Shown here piece after piece: positions 1 through 8,764 of a DNA stretch of 64,000 nucleotides (positions are counted from its first letter, which is position 1; the number at the start of each line of letters is the position of its first letter). The notes beneath the pieces were generated by a model. The model worked only from the letters and a program-made list of their open reading frames with translations. It did not search any database and was not told the origin of the DNA. This DNA is from Methylobacterium isbiliense (GTDB lineage Bacteria; Pseudomonadota; Alphaproteobacteria; Rhizobiales; Beijerinckiaceae). Location: assembly GCF_022179325.1 (NCBI RefSeq), contig NZ_BPQQ01000002.1, positions 1 through 64,000 on the forward strand, written 5' to 3'. The position numbers were made by a program, and so were the translations under genes.

Positions 1-43
1 GGCCTGAGACACCCGGACCGGCACGCCAGCGCCTGCCGCAGCG

Positions 44-1543
44 TCACTCCACCGATGCGAGCGGCTTGGCGACCTCCTCCAGCGACTTGCCTTCCGCCGC
101 AACACCCCAGATGCCGCCCACCGCCGCCGCCACGGCGAGCAGCGCCACGCCGATCAGGTAGCCGTAGAATACGTTGGTGCGCGAACCCGTGTCGATCAGC
201 GCCCCGAACAGCCACGGGCCGATGACGCCGCCGATGCCGGTGCCGATGGCGTAGAACACCGCGATCGCCAGCGCGCGCACTTCGAGCGGGAAGGTCTCGC
301 TCACCGTGAGATAGGCTGAACTCGCCGCCGCGGAGGCGAAGAAGAACACCACCATCCAGGCGACGGTCTGGCCGACCGGGCCGAGCAGCGCCTGCTGGAA
401 CAGCAGGCCGACGACGGCGAGCAGCAGCGCGGAGACGCCGTAGGTGAAGGCCAGCATCGGCCGGCGGCCGATCGAGTCGAAGAACCGCCCCAGGATCACC
501 GGGCCCAGGAAGTTGCCGGCCGCGAACGGCAGCAGGTACCAGCCGACATGGTCGGAGGGCACGTTGAAATCCTTGAGCAGGATGATGCCGTAGGTGAAGT
601 ACACGCCGTTGTAGAAGAAGGCCTGCGCCATCATCAGGCTCAGGCCCACCAGCGTCTGGACGCGGTAATCCACCAGCATCGCCCTGAACACCGCGGTGAA
701 CGGCGTGTGCGAGCGCGTGCGGATCTTCAGGGTCGGCAGGTGCGCGGGGGGCGGCGGCACCGCCACCCCGGATTCCTTCAGCCGGCGCTCGATGCCGGCC
801 ACGACCGCCTCGGCCTCCGCGATGCGTCCGTGCGTGAGCAGCCAGCGCGGGCTCTCGGGGATCCAGGAGCGCAGCAGCAGGATGACGAGGCCGATGCCGC
901 CGCCGATGAAGAAGGCGACCCGCCAGCCCGTCTGCGGATCGATGATGTCCTTGTTCAGCAGCACCACCGAGGCGAACGAGCCCGCGGCCGCCCCGAGCCA
1001 GAAGGTGCCGTTGATGGCGAGATTGACCCAGCCGCGGGCGCGGGCCGGGATGAGTTCCTGAATGGTCGAGTTGACCGCCGTGTACTCGCCGCCGATGCCG
1101 GCGCCGGTGAGGAAGCGGAAGAGGCAGAAGCTCCAGATGTCCCAGGACAATCCGGTCGCCGTGGTGGCCGCCAGGTAGGTGGCCAGCGTGATGAAGAACA
1201 GCTTCTTGCGCCCGAGCCGGTCGGTGAGCCAGCCGAAGCCGACCGCGCCGAGCACCGCGCCCGCGAGGTAGGCGCTGGTAGCCAGACCGATATCGGTCGC
1301 CGTGAAGCGCAGGGTCGGGCTCTCCATCAGCGCGCCGATGAGGGTGCCGGCGAGCGTCACCTCCAGGCCGTCGAGCACCCAGGTGATGCCGAGCGCCAGC
1401 ACGACGAGAGTGTGGAACCGGCCCCAGGGCAGCCGGTCGAGCCGGGCCGCGATGTCGGTCTCGACGATCGTGCCGATCGGCACCCGGTCCGGCGTTCCGC
1501 GGGCGTTGCCCGTCACGGCGGTGGCGGCGATCGTCTCGGTCAT
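44..1543 (-). CDS. MFS metabolite:H+ symporter
   Basis: Predicted 12-helix inner-membrane transporter of the major facilitator superfamily, 499 aa. The first helix carries WVLDGLEVT. The loop between helices 2 and 3 carries GWLTDRLGRKK (about residues 104-114, MFS motif A), and PESPRWLL follows helix 6. This combination is typical of the sugar-porter/aromatic-acid symporter type, so uptake of an organic acid or similar solute is likely; the substrate cannot be told. The start is placed at the ATG at 1543, preceded by GGGGAG about 10 bases upstream. The longer reading frame to 1654 adds an unlikely Arg-rich leader. The glycosylase gene lies just upstream on the same strand. Confidence 0.9.
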   Translation of the reverse strand: MTETIAATAVTGNARGTPDRVPIGTIVETDIAARLDRLPWGRFHTLVVLALGITWVLDGLEVTLAGTLIGALMESPTLRFTATDIGLATSAYLAGAVLGAVGFGWLTDRLGRKKLFFITLATYLAATTATGLSWDIWSFCLFRFLTGAGIGGEYTAVNSTIQELIPARARGWVNLAINGTFWLGAAAGSFASVVLLNKDIIDPQTGWRVAFFIGGGIGLVILLLRSWIPESPRWLLTHGRIAEAEAVVAGIERRLKESGVAVPPPPAHLPTLKIRTRSHTPFTAVFRAMLVDYRVQTLVGLSLMMAQAFFYNGVYFTYGIILLKDFNVPSDHVGWYLLPFAAGNFLGPVILGRFFDSIGRRPMLAFTYGVSALLLAVVGLLFQQALLGPVGQTVAWMVVFFFASAAASSAYLTVSETFPLEVRALAIAVFYAIGTGIGGVIGPWLFGALIDTGSRTNVFYGYLIGVALLAVAAAVGGIWGVAAEGKSLEEVAKPLASVE

Positions 1544-1650
1544 CGGCGTCTCGCTCCCCTGCCTCGAGGGCAGCCGAGAGCAACGATCGACGCCGTCGAT
1601 GGTTCGCGCCCGGCAGGCGGATGCGGCGCGAGGCAGGGCGCCGCTCGACG

Positions 1651-2223
1651 TCACGACGGTGCTGTGCGGCGCGGCGGCGGCCGGCTCGCGAAGGGCGAGC
1701 CTGCGAGGAGGAACCGCCAGGGCGTCTGGGTGCCGCGCGTGATGCCGATGCGGGGACCGGACACCACCGCGACCGGTCCCTCAGGCGTCAGGAGCTGGAA
1801 CGGAGCGCGGTCGAGGGGCAGGCCGTCATGCGCGCCGGTGATGGCCAGCGCTTGGCAGACGCGGCCCGGTCCGGCGCAGAGCAGGCGCGCCGCCGCCGTG
1901 TTCCGCCGCGCCGCCATGCGGTCGAGCCCCGCGGTCGGGGCCAGCGCCCGCACCAGAACCGCGCTGCCGACCTCGCAGACGAGATTCATGCACCAGTGCA
2001 GCCCGTAGGAGCGGTAGACGTAGGCGTGCCCGGGCGGGCCGAACATGCTGGCGTTGCGCCGTGTCGGCCCCGGGAAACTGTGCGAGGCCGGGTCGGAGCG
2101 GTCGTAGGCCTCGGTTTCCACGATGATGCCGCCCACGCCGTCGACCAGGAGGCGGCATCCGATCAGGTCGGCCGCCGCCGCGGCGGCCGGACGGGCGAAC
2201 CAGGAGAGGGGGATCTGGGACAT
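1651..2223 (-). CDS. mpg: DNA-3-methyladenine glycosylase (AAG/MPG family)
   Basis: Base-excision repair enzyme that removes alkylated purines, 190 aa, the usual size for bacterial AAG-type glycosylases. Visible family motifs are GCRLLVDGVGGIIVETEAY with the catalytic Glu, then DPASHSFPGPTRRNASMF, then the GHAYVYRSYGLHWCMN block that contacts DNA, and a GPGRVCQALAI segment. The C-terminus is somewhat Arg/Pro-rich. It is transcribed toward the MFS gene, with about 107 bases between its stop and that gene's start. The family assignment is firm; the substrate range is not visible in the sequence. Confidence 0.93.
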   Translation of the reverse strand: MSQIPLSWFARPAAAAAADLIGCRLLVDGVGGIIVETEAYDRSDPASHSFPGPTRRNASMFGPPGHAYVYRSYGLHWCMNLVCEVGSAVLVRALAPTAGLDRMAARRNTAAARLLCAGPGRVCQALAITGAHDGLPLDRAPFQLLTPEGPVAVVSGPRIGITRGTQTPWRFLLAGSPFASRPPPRRTAPS

Positions 2224-2411
2224 CGCAGCTCATGAAACGGCCGGTCGGTTGATCCCGATACCCCGGGCGAGGCCGTGGCGCGAACCGCACCGGCCACGGC
2301 GACCGCCTGCTGGGATGAGGGGCCTCGTCCGATGGCCGAAAGATTCCAGAACCGTCTCGACGCGCGTCCGTTGTCCCGCCGGATCGTCATCGACCGCGAT
2401 GGAGTGCAGAC

Positions 2412-2573
2412 ATGACCGTCAAGCCGTGGCCCGCAGCCGTTCTCGCCCTCGCCTTGACCCTGGGCAGTGCCGGCTTCGCCTTCGCACAGGGCGCCGGTGG
2501 ATCGACCAGCGGGCATAGCGGGGGCAGCAACACCAGCAGCGAGACCAAGCCCGGAAGCGGGTCGGGCCGCTGA
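2412..2573 (+). CDS. small secreted peptide, hypothetical
   Basis: A 53-aa frame that begins with MTVKP, a hydrophobic core (AAVLALALTLGSAGFAFA) and a plausible signal-peptidase site at FAFAQ-GA. The remaining roughly 28 residues are Gly/Ser/Thr-rich with no Cys. The composition looks like a small exported periplasmic peptide of the kind common in Methylobacterium-like genomes. No family is recognised. It stands alone between the glycosylase (opposite strand) and the SGNH hydrolase. The call rests on the signal peptide and on the lack of a better reading in this gap. Confidence 0.5.
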   Translation: MTVKPWPAAVLALALTLGSAGFAFAQGAGGSTSGHSGGSNTSSETKPGSGSGR

Positions 2574-2664
2574 ACACGCGCGCCGCCGCCGGTCGGACGC
2601 CCTGCTGAGCGTCCGACCGGGGCGGACCCGCATCACGCGCGGGGCCATCACAGACCCCGTGCGC

Positions 2665-3384
2665 TCACGGCCGGGCGAAGACGCGGCGGCCCGGACACGG
2701 CTCCCGCAGCATCGCCGCGATGGCGCCCGCGATCTTGTCGCCGCCCCGCACGGAGGGTTCGATCGGATTGGCGAAGTCCGCGTCCTCGTCGCACAGGAGG
2801 CGCAGGTCGATCAGGGTGAGATCCCGGGCGAACGCCTCGCGGGTGATGACGTCGTTGAGGAGCGTCAGCGCCGCCGCGGCCACGCTGCGGCGCGCCGGGT
2901 CGGGGTAGCGCGGATCGTAGATCGTGCAGATGGCGGCCGGCCGGCCGCGGGCCAGCACCGCGTCGAGCATGGCGCGGTACGCCTCCCGGAACCGGTCTCG
3001 CACCTCGGCGAGCGCCGCGACCGCCTCGGCGATCGAGCCGGCCGGCCGATCGAGCACCCCGGAGGCCCGCAGGGCGTCGTTGCCGCCCGCGCTGACGACC
3101 AGATGCGTGGCGTCCTCGGGCAGCCGGGCGAGCTGGCGCGGCAGGTCGGCGAGCACCGCCCCGTCCACCGCCAGAAGCGTCGCCCTTCCGCCATCCGGCA
3201 GGACGGCCCGCACCTGGCGCACCACGTCGGGGCCGCCCTGCACGTAGGCGCCGTTGTCGAACACGGAATCGCCGAGAAGGACCACGTGGGACATGCGCCT
3301 CGCGTCTCTCTGTTCGGGGTGGGAGGAGGTCCGCTTTGCGCCCAGAAGCGCGGCCAGCGTCAGGACGGCGCGCCGCCGCATCAT
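2665..3384 (-). CDS. SGNH/GDSL-type hydrolase
   Basis: Predicted esterase or lipase of the SGNH family, up to 239 aa. Block I is VVLLGDSVFDNGAYV with the nucleophile Ser in GDS, and block III is VVSAGGNDAL. Block V is degenerate; the usual DxxH near the C-terminus is not evident. The ATG at 3384 follows the upstream hydrolase stop directly (TAG-ATG), which suggests translational coupling. The first 30 residues (MMRRRAVLTLAALLGA...) could be a weak signal peptide. A second start at 3294 (MSHVVLLGDS) would give a 209-aa cytoplasmic form. The substrate is unknown. Confidence 0.8.
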   Translation of the reverse strand: MMRRRAVLTLAALLGAKRTSSHPEQRDARRMSHVVLLGDSVFDNGAYVQGGPDVVRQVRAVLPDGGRATLLAVDGAVLADLPRQLARLPEDATHLVVSAGGNDALRASGVLDRPAGSIAEAVAALAEVRDRFREAYRAMLDAVLARGRPAAICTIYDPRYPDPARRSVAAAALTLLNDVITREAFARDLTLIDLRLLCDEDADFANPIEPSVRGGDKIAGAIAAMLREPCPGRRVFARP

Positions 3385-4248
3385 CTACGCGCGCAGGAAG
3401 GCGGTCAGCATGGCGTTCACCCGCGCCGGCTCCTCGTGGTGGAGCCAGTGGGTCGCCTCCGGCAGCCATTCGATCCGCCCGTCCTCGCAGTGATCCAGGC
3501 AGGCGGCGGCGAGGTCGGGGCTCAGGGCCACGTCCTTGCGGCCCCACAGGATCAGGGTCGGGACGCGGACCCGGCCTTCGACGCGGCGGCGCCTGAACCG
3601 CACGGCGCGATACCAGTTGAGCATCCCCTCCAGGGCGCCGGGCTGCGACCACGCCTCGCGGTAGCGGGCGATGTCCTCGGCCGAGAAGGTGCCCGGCCGG
3701 CTCGTCAGGTGCAGGGCCTGCCGCAAGGCGAGAAAGCCGGCGGCGCGCAGCCCGGCCTCCGGCAGGCGCGGCACCTGGAAGGCCGCGAAATACCCGACGC
3801 GCAGCGCCTGCACGGGATGGCGCCGGGCATAGGCCGCGAGGATGTCGGGATGCGGGGCGTTCAGGACGGCGAGCCGCTCGATCCGCTCGGGCGACCGCGA
3901 GGCCAGCCACCAGCCGACGATGCCGCCCCAATCGTGGCCGACGAGCCTGATCCGTTCGGCGCCCTACAAGTCGGCCAGCGCCAGCACGTCGTCGGCGACG
4001 CGGTCGAGATGGTAGGCGGCGAGATCCCGAGGCTTGCTGCTGAGATTGTAGCCGCGCTGGTCGGGCGCCAGCACGCGCAGGCCCGCCGCCGCGAGAGCGT
4101 CGATCTGATGGCGCCAGCCGAACCAGAACTCGGGAAAGCCGTGCAGCAGGATCGTGAGCGGGCCGCCGGCCGGCCCGGCGCAGGCCACGTGGAGCAGTGC
4201 GTCGGGCAGGCGCACGAGCGACAGGTCGGGCGTGGTCGGAGGCTTCAT
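3385..4248 (-). pseudogene. alpha/beta hydrolase (epoxide-hydrolase-like) with in-frame amber codon
   Basis: One continuous frame of 288 codons encodes an epoxide-hydrolase-type alpha/beta hydrolase, broken only by a TAG at 3964-3966. The N-terminal part has [12 protein letters not shown], the oxyanion motif [12 protein letters not shown] and [11 protein letters not shown]. Past the stop, still in frame, come GAERIRLVGHDWGG with the nucleophile Asp, PTLILWGRKD and a C-terminal ATHWLHHEEP with the catalytic His. All catalytic elements survive. The lesion is therefore a single codon, consistent with a recent nonsense mutation, a base-calling error or, less likely, readthrough. The SGNH hydrolase start abuts the stop. 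Confidence 0.85.
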
Positions 4249-4329
4249 GGCGTCTCCGGGGCTGGCGGTCTGGCCCAACGCCGCCCACCGCCCGGGGATC
4301 CGGCCGCGGCGCCGGGCGTTGCCGCGGCG

Positions 4330-4833
4330 ATGCAGCTCTTCCTCGACTGCGACGGCGTGCTGGCCGATTTCGACACCGGCGCGGCCCGGGTGCTGGGGTG
4401 CCCGCCGCGGCAGTACCAGGCGCGCCACGGCCCCGCCCGGTTCTGGAGCAGGCTCGCGCGCGCACCCGACTTCTACGGGCAGCTTCCGCTGATGCCGGAT
4501 GCGGAGATGCTGTTCTCGGGCGTGCGCCACCTCGCCCCCGTGATCCTGACCGGCTGCCCGCGGGGCGGCTGGGCAGAACCGCAGAAGCAGCGGTGGGCCG
4601 CCCGGCACTTCCCGGGCACGCCCATCATCACCTGCATGGCCGTGGACAAGCGCCGCCATGGCCGCCCGGGCGACATCCTGATCGACGATACGCTCACGCA
4701 TCGCCACCTCTGGGAGCAGGCCGGCGGGCGGTTCATCCATCACCGCTCCGCCCGCGGGTCGCTGGTCCGGCTGGCGGAGATGCTGCCGGGCGGCGCGTTG
4801 CCCCCGCCCGGGGCAAGGCCCGGCGCCATCTGA
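4330..4833 (+). CDS. HAD-like 5'(3')-deoxyribonucleotidase-type protein
   Basis: A 167-aa protein that starts [15 protein letters not shown], which matches the DxDGVxAD motif I of HAD phosphatases of the 5' nucleotidase (NT5C) type. VILTGCP fills the motif II position, and [11 protein letters not shown] is the C-terminal acidic motif IV. The size fits this small family. The likely role is dephosphorylation of a nucleotide or similar phosphoester. It starts 81 bases from the divergent alpha/beta hydrolase start, so the two probably share a promoter region. Confidence 0.78.
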   Translation: MQLFLDCDGVLADFDTGAARVLGCPPRQYQARHGPARFWSRLARAPDFYGQLPLMPDAEMLFSGVRHLAPVILTGCPRGGWAEPQKQRWAARHFPGTPIITCMAVDKRRHGRPGDILIDDTLTHRHLWEQAGGRFIHHRSARGSLVRLAEMLPGGALPPPGARPGAI

Positions 4834-4956
4834 CGCCACCCTGGGGGAGGAGGCTGGTCGCGCCCGCCGCCCAGCCGGACCGCGCATGGAACCCCGATAC
4901 TCGCCTGGGGTTCTCCCGGCGCCACGCACACCTCCGCGTCGAGGAGACAGGCTGCC

Positions 4957-5415
4957 ATGCTCAACGACACCAACGGACTGGGTGCCGGTCCGGCCGGCCG
5001 CGATCAGGGGCGGGGCGACGGCTTCGCGGAGCGCGTCCTGGCCCAGGCCCACGGCTATGTCGAAACCCGCAAGGCCGATGCGGTCCGGGCGGTCTCCGAT
5101 CTCGCCGGCGCGATCCGCGACACGGGCGCGGGTTTCGGCCCCGCGCCCCACCTGAGGGGGCTGTTCGACAGCGCCGCCGAGGGCGTGGACGAGTTCGCGG
5201 ACGGCCTCGCCCGCCGCTCCCTGGGCGAGATCCGGGACGAGGTCGACGCCGCGGTCCGCCGGCATCCCGCTCTCGCCTTCGCGGCGGCGGCGCTCGCAGG
5301 CTACGCCCTGTTCCGGCTCGTGCGGGCGCCCGGCTTGCGGCCGATCCCGCGCTCGCGGGCGCTGGTGCCCGCCGCCGCGACGCCGGACGTCCGGAAACCG
5401 GAGCGCAGACCATGA
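4957..5415 (+). CDS. DUF883-like membrane-anchored protein
   Basis: A 152-aa protein with a charged helical N-terminal region (residues about 20-100) followed by one membrane segment ([21 protein letters not shown]) and a basic tail. This layout resembles the DUF883/ElaB class of inner-membrane-anchored proteins. A good ribosome-binding site (GAGGAG) lies about 11 bases before the ATG. Its stop overlaps the start of the DUF3618 gene by 4 bases, so the two are one operon. The function is unknown; a role in envelope stress is only inferred from the class. Confidence 0.7.
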   Translation: MLNDTNGLGAGPAGRDQGRGDGFAERVLAQAHGYVETRKADAVRAVSDLAGAIRDTGAGFGPAPHLRGLFDSAAEGVDEFADGLARRSLGEIRDEVDAAVRRHPALAFAAAALAGYALFRLVRAPGLRPIPRSRALVPAAATPDVRKPERRP

Positions 5416-5741
5416 CCGGCTCGCCGGAGGAGATGGAGCACGAGGTCGAGGCGACGCGGGCGCGGCTGGATCGCACGCTCGACACGCTTCAGGCGCGCCT
5501 CACGCTCTCCGGCCTCGCCGAGGATCTGATCGGCACGCAGGCGCCCGCCCAGGCAGCCGGCGTGACCGCCCGGCGCCTGCTTCAGACCATCCGGGAGAAT
5601 GGCGTCCCGGCGGCCCTGATCGGTGCGGGTCTCGGCTACCTGCTCTACGATGCGGTGCGGCAGGAGGCCGAGCGGCGGCGCCTGCGGGTCGTCCGGGCCG
5701 GTTCCGCCTCAGGCACGCCGGAGGCGGGCCGCGGCGCCTGA
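5412..5741 (+). CDS. DUF3618 domain protein
   Basis: A 109-aa protein whose N-terminus [26 protein letters not shown] matches the DUF3618 pattern of an acidic, Arg-spaced helix. A single membrane segment ([15 protein letters not shown]) and a basic C-terminus follow. DUF3618 genes usually sit beside DUF883- or holin-like genes, as here. The ATG overlaps the upstream stop (ATGA), so translation is probably coupled. The biochemical function is unknown. Confidence 0.78.
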   Translation: MTGSPEEMEHEVEATRARLDRTLDTLQARLTLSGLAEDLIGTQAPAQAAGVTARRLLQTIRENGVPAALIGAGLGYLLYDAVRQEAERRRLRVVRAGSASGTPEAGRGA

Positions 5742-5810
5742 GGCGAAGCCGGCCAGGCCGTCCGGCGCGTTCGAGCGCAGGCGATCCGCACCAGGCGGGC
5801 AGGAGGGCGC

Positions 5811-6236
5811 ATGGACGATCCCTACGATCTCGCGCGGTTCGTCGCGGCGCAGGAGGGCACCTACGAGCGGGCCCTGGGCGAGCTGACCGCCGGACACAAG
5901 CAGAGCCACTGGATGTGGTTCATCTTCCCGCAGATCGCGGGGCTCGGGTTCAGCCCCATGGCGCAGCGCTATGCGATCGGCGGCCTGCCGGAAGCCCGTG
6001 CCTACCTGAACCATCCGGTGCTGGGTGACCGGCTGAAGGCCTGCACCGCCGCCGTGAACGCGCTGAGCGGGCGGACGGCTCGCGCGGTGTTCGGAACGCC
6101 GGACGACATGAAGTTCCGCTCCAGCATGACGCTGTTCGCGCATGCGGATCCGGCCGAGCCGGCGTTTCGCGCCGCCCTGGAGACCTATTTCGGCGGCCAG
6201 GAGGATCCGCGCACCCGCGAGGCGCTCCACCTCTGA
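5811..6236 (+). CDS. DUF1810 family protein
   Basis: A 141-aa soluble protein of the DUF1810 family. Recognisable blocks are YDLARFVAAQEGTYERAL, the strongly conserved KQSHWMWFIFPQIAGLG, and KACTAAV...IFG-type DDMKFRSSMTLFA. Full length for the family. It has no membrane segments. It is separated from the DUF3618 gene by 69 bases and converges on the L,D-transpeptidase gene. No role is established for the family. Confidence 0.88.
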   Translation: MDDPYDLARFVAAQEGTYERALGELTAGHKQSHWMWFIFPQIAGLGFSPMAQRYAIGGLPEARAYLNHPVLGDRLKACTAAVNALSGRTARAVFGTPDDMKFRSSMTLFAHADPAEPAFRAALETYFGGQEDPRTREALHL

Positions 6237-6245
6237 CCGGCCGAG

Positions 6246-6264
6246 GCTCTCGCGTCACGAGAGC
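6246..6264. terminator. hairpin between convergent genes
   Basis: Perfect 7-bp arms GCTCTCG and CGAGAGC around a 5-nt loop, placed between the stops of the convergent DUF1810 and L,D-transpeptidase genes. There is no T-run on either strand, so this is at best a weak or Rho-assisted bidirectional terminator. Confidence 0.35.
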
Positions 6265-6345
6265 ACCGAGCCCGTCCCGCAAGCCGGCACCCGCGAGGAT
6301 GCGCCAGGACCTCGCCGCGAAGCGCCGGTGCATGGGCGAGCCCGC

Positions 6346-7917
6346 TCAGGGGCTCGGCGAGACCCCTGCGACGCGGTGGGTGCCCGGCGCGGCCGCGCGC
6401 TTGGCCGGAGCCTCGGCGGGCTTCGCCTCCGGATGCCGGCCGTCCGACGCCTTGTGGTCCGGCGCCTTGGCCGGTGGCGCGGCATCGGGCCTCTTCGCCT
6501 CGACAGGCTTGACCCCATCGGCAGGCTTGGCCGCGGCGGTGACCGGCGGGTGCAGGCGGGCCGTCACCTTCTTGGGCGCGGCGGGCGCCGACGGCTCGGC
6601 CGCGGCGGGCGTCGGGGTGGCAGGCGGCAGAGCAGCGGGGGCGGTGGGCGCCGGCGTGCTCCCGAACAGGCTGCCGAGCAGCTTGCGGTAGGCCGACGGA
6701 TCGTCCTCGGCGCTCGCCACCACGACGGGGGCGGGCTTCGGGGCCGGATCGAGCGCCTGGGCGGCCTCGCGGGACGGGATGGGGGCGGGCGTGGCGGCCG
6801 GCGCCGCGAAGGCGAGGGCCGTGGGCCGGGGCGCGCCCCTGCGGGCGTCGGGCGCCTCCGCGGGCTTCGCCTCGGCGGCCTTGCCGTCGGCCGGCTTGGC
6901 CGCCGCGACGAGCACCGGCTTGCCCTTGGCGTCGACGGTGATCTCCTCGGGTCCCGCCGCGATCGCGTCGGGCCGGCTGATGATGCCCATCTCCGGCCGG
7001 CGGATCTGCTGCTCGGCGAACAGGGTGGTGCTCGGCGCATCGCCGCGGAAGAACGGGTGCTGGCCGCCGTCCTGATAGACCACCCGCACCGCCGGCGTAC
7101 CCTTGGCGACGAGGTCGGCCACCTCCTGCTCGTCCTTGTCGCGCTTGGCCACCACCACGGGATCGACCCGCGGCGCGCAGGCGCCGGCCGCCACGTCCTG
7201 GCCGCCGAAGACGTAGCGCGTGCCGCACACCCCGACCCGGGGCTCCTCGTTCAGGGCCTCGAAATGGTCCGAGCCCTCCTTGAGGTTCTTCCAGAACGGC
7301 ATGTTGGGGTCGTGCCGGTACTTGGCGAGGTTCTGCGCCGTCATCCGGAACGGGTAGGACTGGAACTGGAACGCCCGCTGCCCGCCCGCGAAGGCGTCGC
7401 GCGCGATGGCGTAGATCTCGGCGATCGCCTCGTCGGTCATGGCGAAGCAGCCCGCCGACGAGCAGGTGCCGTGCACCATCAGGTAATTGCCGGTGCGGTT
7501 GTTCGCGCGGTCGAAGGCGTTGGGGTAGCCGGTGTCGAAGGACAGGTAATAGGAGGAGTTCGGGTTCATCTGGCCCGGGGTGATCGTGTAGAACCCCTCC
7601 GGCGCCTGCCGGTCGCCCTCCTTGCGCTTCGGCCCGAGTTGGCCCGACCAGCGGCAGATCGGAAAGGTCTTGAGCAGCGCATAGCGGCCGTCGCTGCCGC
7701 GCTTCCAGACCTCCATCTCCGATTCCTTCTTGAAGGCCCGGATCAGGATCGGGTCGCTCGCCGACATGCCCTTGGTGGACATCAGCGCCAGGGTCTTCTG
7801 CGGGATCGGCTGCAGGTGCCGGGTCGAGCCGCTCCCGGAGAACCCGCCGTCCTGGCAGGCCGCCAGGGAGAGGGCGAGGGCAAGACCGCTCGTCGCCAGC
7901 ACCGCACGCTTCGCCAT
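6346..7917 (-). CDS. L,D-transpeptidase family lipoprotein (YafK-like)
   Basis: A 523-aa lipoprotein. The signal peptide ends in LSLAACQDG with the lipid-anchored Cys. An L,D-transpeptidase (YkuD/YafK) catalytic domain follows, with HGTCSSAGCFAMTD holding the catalytic His and Cys near residues 160-170. It probably cross-links peptidoglycan or attaches or detaches proteins from it in the periplasm. The C-terminal 200 or so residues are Ala/Pro/Lys-rich, with loose repeats of KPADGK and AKPAEAP type, probably an unstructured wall-spanning tail. The start is the ATG at 7917 (MAKRAVLATS). The upstream extension to 7980 lacks signal-peptide character. Confidence 0.88.
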   Translation of the reverse strand: MAKRAVLATSGLALALSLAACQDGGFSGSGSTRHLQPIPQKTLALMSTKGMSASDPILIRAFKKESEMEVWKRGSDGRYALLKTFPICRWSGQLGPKRKEGDRQAPEGFYTITPGQMNPNSSYYLSFDTGYPNAFDRANNRTGNYLMVHGTCSSAGCFAMTDEAIAEIYAIARDAFAGGQRAFQFQSYPFRMTAQNLAKYRHDPNMPFWKNLKEGSDHFEALNEEPRVGVCGTRYVFGGQDVAAGACAPRVDPVVVAKRDKDEQEVADLVAKGTPAVRVVYQDGGQHPFFRGDAPSTTLFAEQQIRRPEMGIISRPDAIAAGPEEITVDAKGKPVLVAAAKPADGKAAEAKPAEAPDARRGAPRPTALAFAAPAATPAPIPSREAAQALDPAPKPAPVVVASAEDDPSAYRKLLGSLFGSTPAPTAPAALPPATPTPAAAEPSAPAAPKKVTARLHPPVTAAAKPADGVKPVEAKRPDAAPPAKAPDHKASDGRHPEAKPAEAPAKRAAAPGTHRVAGVSPSP

Positions 7918-8044
7918 GGGGCTCCCCGTTCTCGACCCAAGCCGCGGCCCAGCATGCTGCGCACCGCCGGCCCACTCCACCCCATAGCTTCGTTAAACTT
8001 GACCGAACCTTACCGCAAGAATCCGAGCGGGTTCCGGTGCGCGT

Positions 8045-8764
8045 TCAACTGGGCCTGTTCCCATCCGGCCACGTTTCGGACCGGATCAGGCGGAGAACAA
8101 AGGCATCGTCAGCCTCTTCGGCGAAACGAAGGCCGAGCGAGGCGCTGCGGGTGTGAATCGCGTGGAAAGCGAGGGCGGCCCGTCCGAGATCGACGCGACG
8201 CGCCGTCGGCGCGGGCGCGCCGGCCTCCACCTGCATCACCATCAGGCGGTTGCGCGACGGGTGTCGGGACAGGATGTCGCAGATCGCCACCGCATCCTCC
8301 GGCTCCACCGGCAGGGTCGCCAGGAGGTAGAGGCGGTTCTCCGCCTCCGGGTCGGCCAGCGCGGTGCGCAGGCGCCGCACGCCCTCCTGCAGGAAGCGGT
8401 AATCCTCGTCCGAGACCGCCGGGTCATGGTGGTTGAACACCACCGGCAGCCCGTAGGCCTCGCCGTATTCGCGGTGGCGGCAGCGGGTGACGTCGGGGCC
8501 GAGGCGCTCGGCCAGCGGCACGCTGCGATAGGCCGAGCGGTCGAGGAGGGTCGCGAAGTCGTCCGCGAGGCAGTGGCGCACCATGCGGGCGTTGGAGAAG
8601 ATCCAGTCGAAGGGACCCGACCAGCCGCGCAGGCCCGCGCCCTTGAGCAGGTGGGCCATGTGGCAGTGGCTGCCCAGCGAGACGTGGTTGAGCCGGCCCG
8701 GCTCGCGCGCGCTGCGGCGGCCGCCGAGGCCCCGCAGGACGCGCGCGGCGAGCCCCCGGCTCAC
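8045..8764 (-). CDS. DUF1796 putative papain-like cysteine peptidase, GTG start
   Basis: A 239-aa protein. The block HVSLGSHCHMAHLLKGAGLRGWSGPFDWIFS matches the DUF1796 pattern (SLGSxCxxAxxL...GPFDW), with a candidate catalytic Cys in SHCH. The start is a GTG at 8764 that overlaps the accA stop as GTGA. No ATG fits before the conserved block, so a start finder requiring ATG would miss or truncate the gene. It is co-transcribed with accA by overlap. The substrate and even the peptidase activity are unproven for this family. Confidence 0.75.
   Translation of the reverse strand: MSRGLAARVLRGLGGRRSAREPGRLNHVSLGSHCHMAHLLKGAGLRGWSGPFDWIFSNARMVRHCLADDFATLLDRSAYRSVPLAERLGPDVTRCRHREYGEAYGLPVVFNHHDPAVSDEDYRFLQEGVRRLRTALADPEAENRLYLLATLPVEPEDAVAICDILSRHPSRNRLMVMQVEAGAPAPTARRVDLGRAALAFHAIHTRSASLGLRFAEEADDAFVLRLIRSETWPDGNRPS

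Noticed and set aside
4849-5265. Minus-strand frame extending the alpha/beta hydrolase N-terminus upstream of 4248
   Set aside because: The extension is antisense to the HAD and DUF883-like genes, and the conserved hydrolase N-terminus starts at the ATG at 4248.
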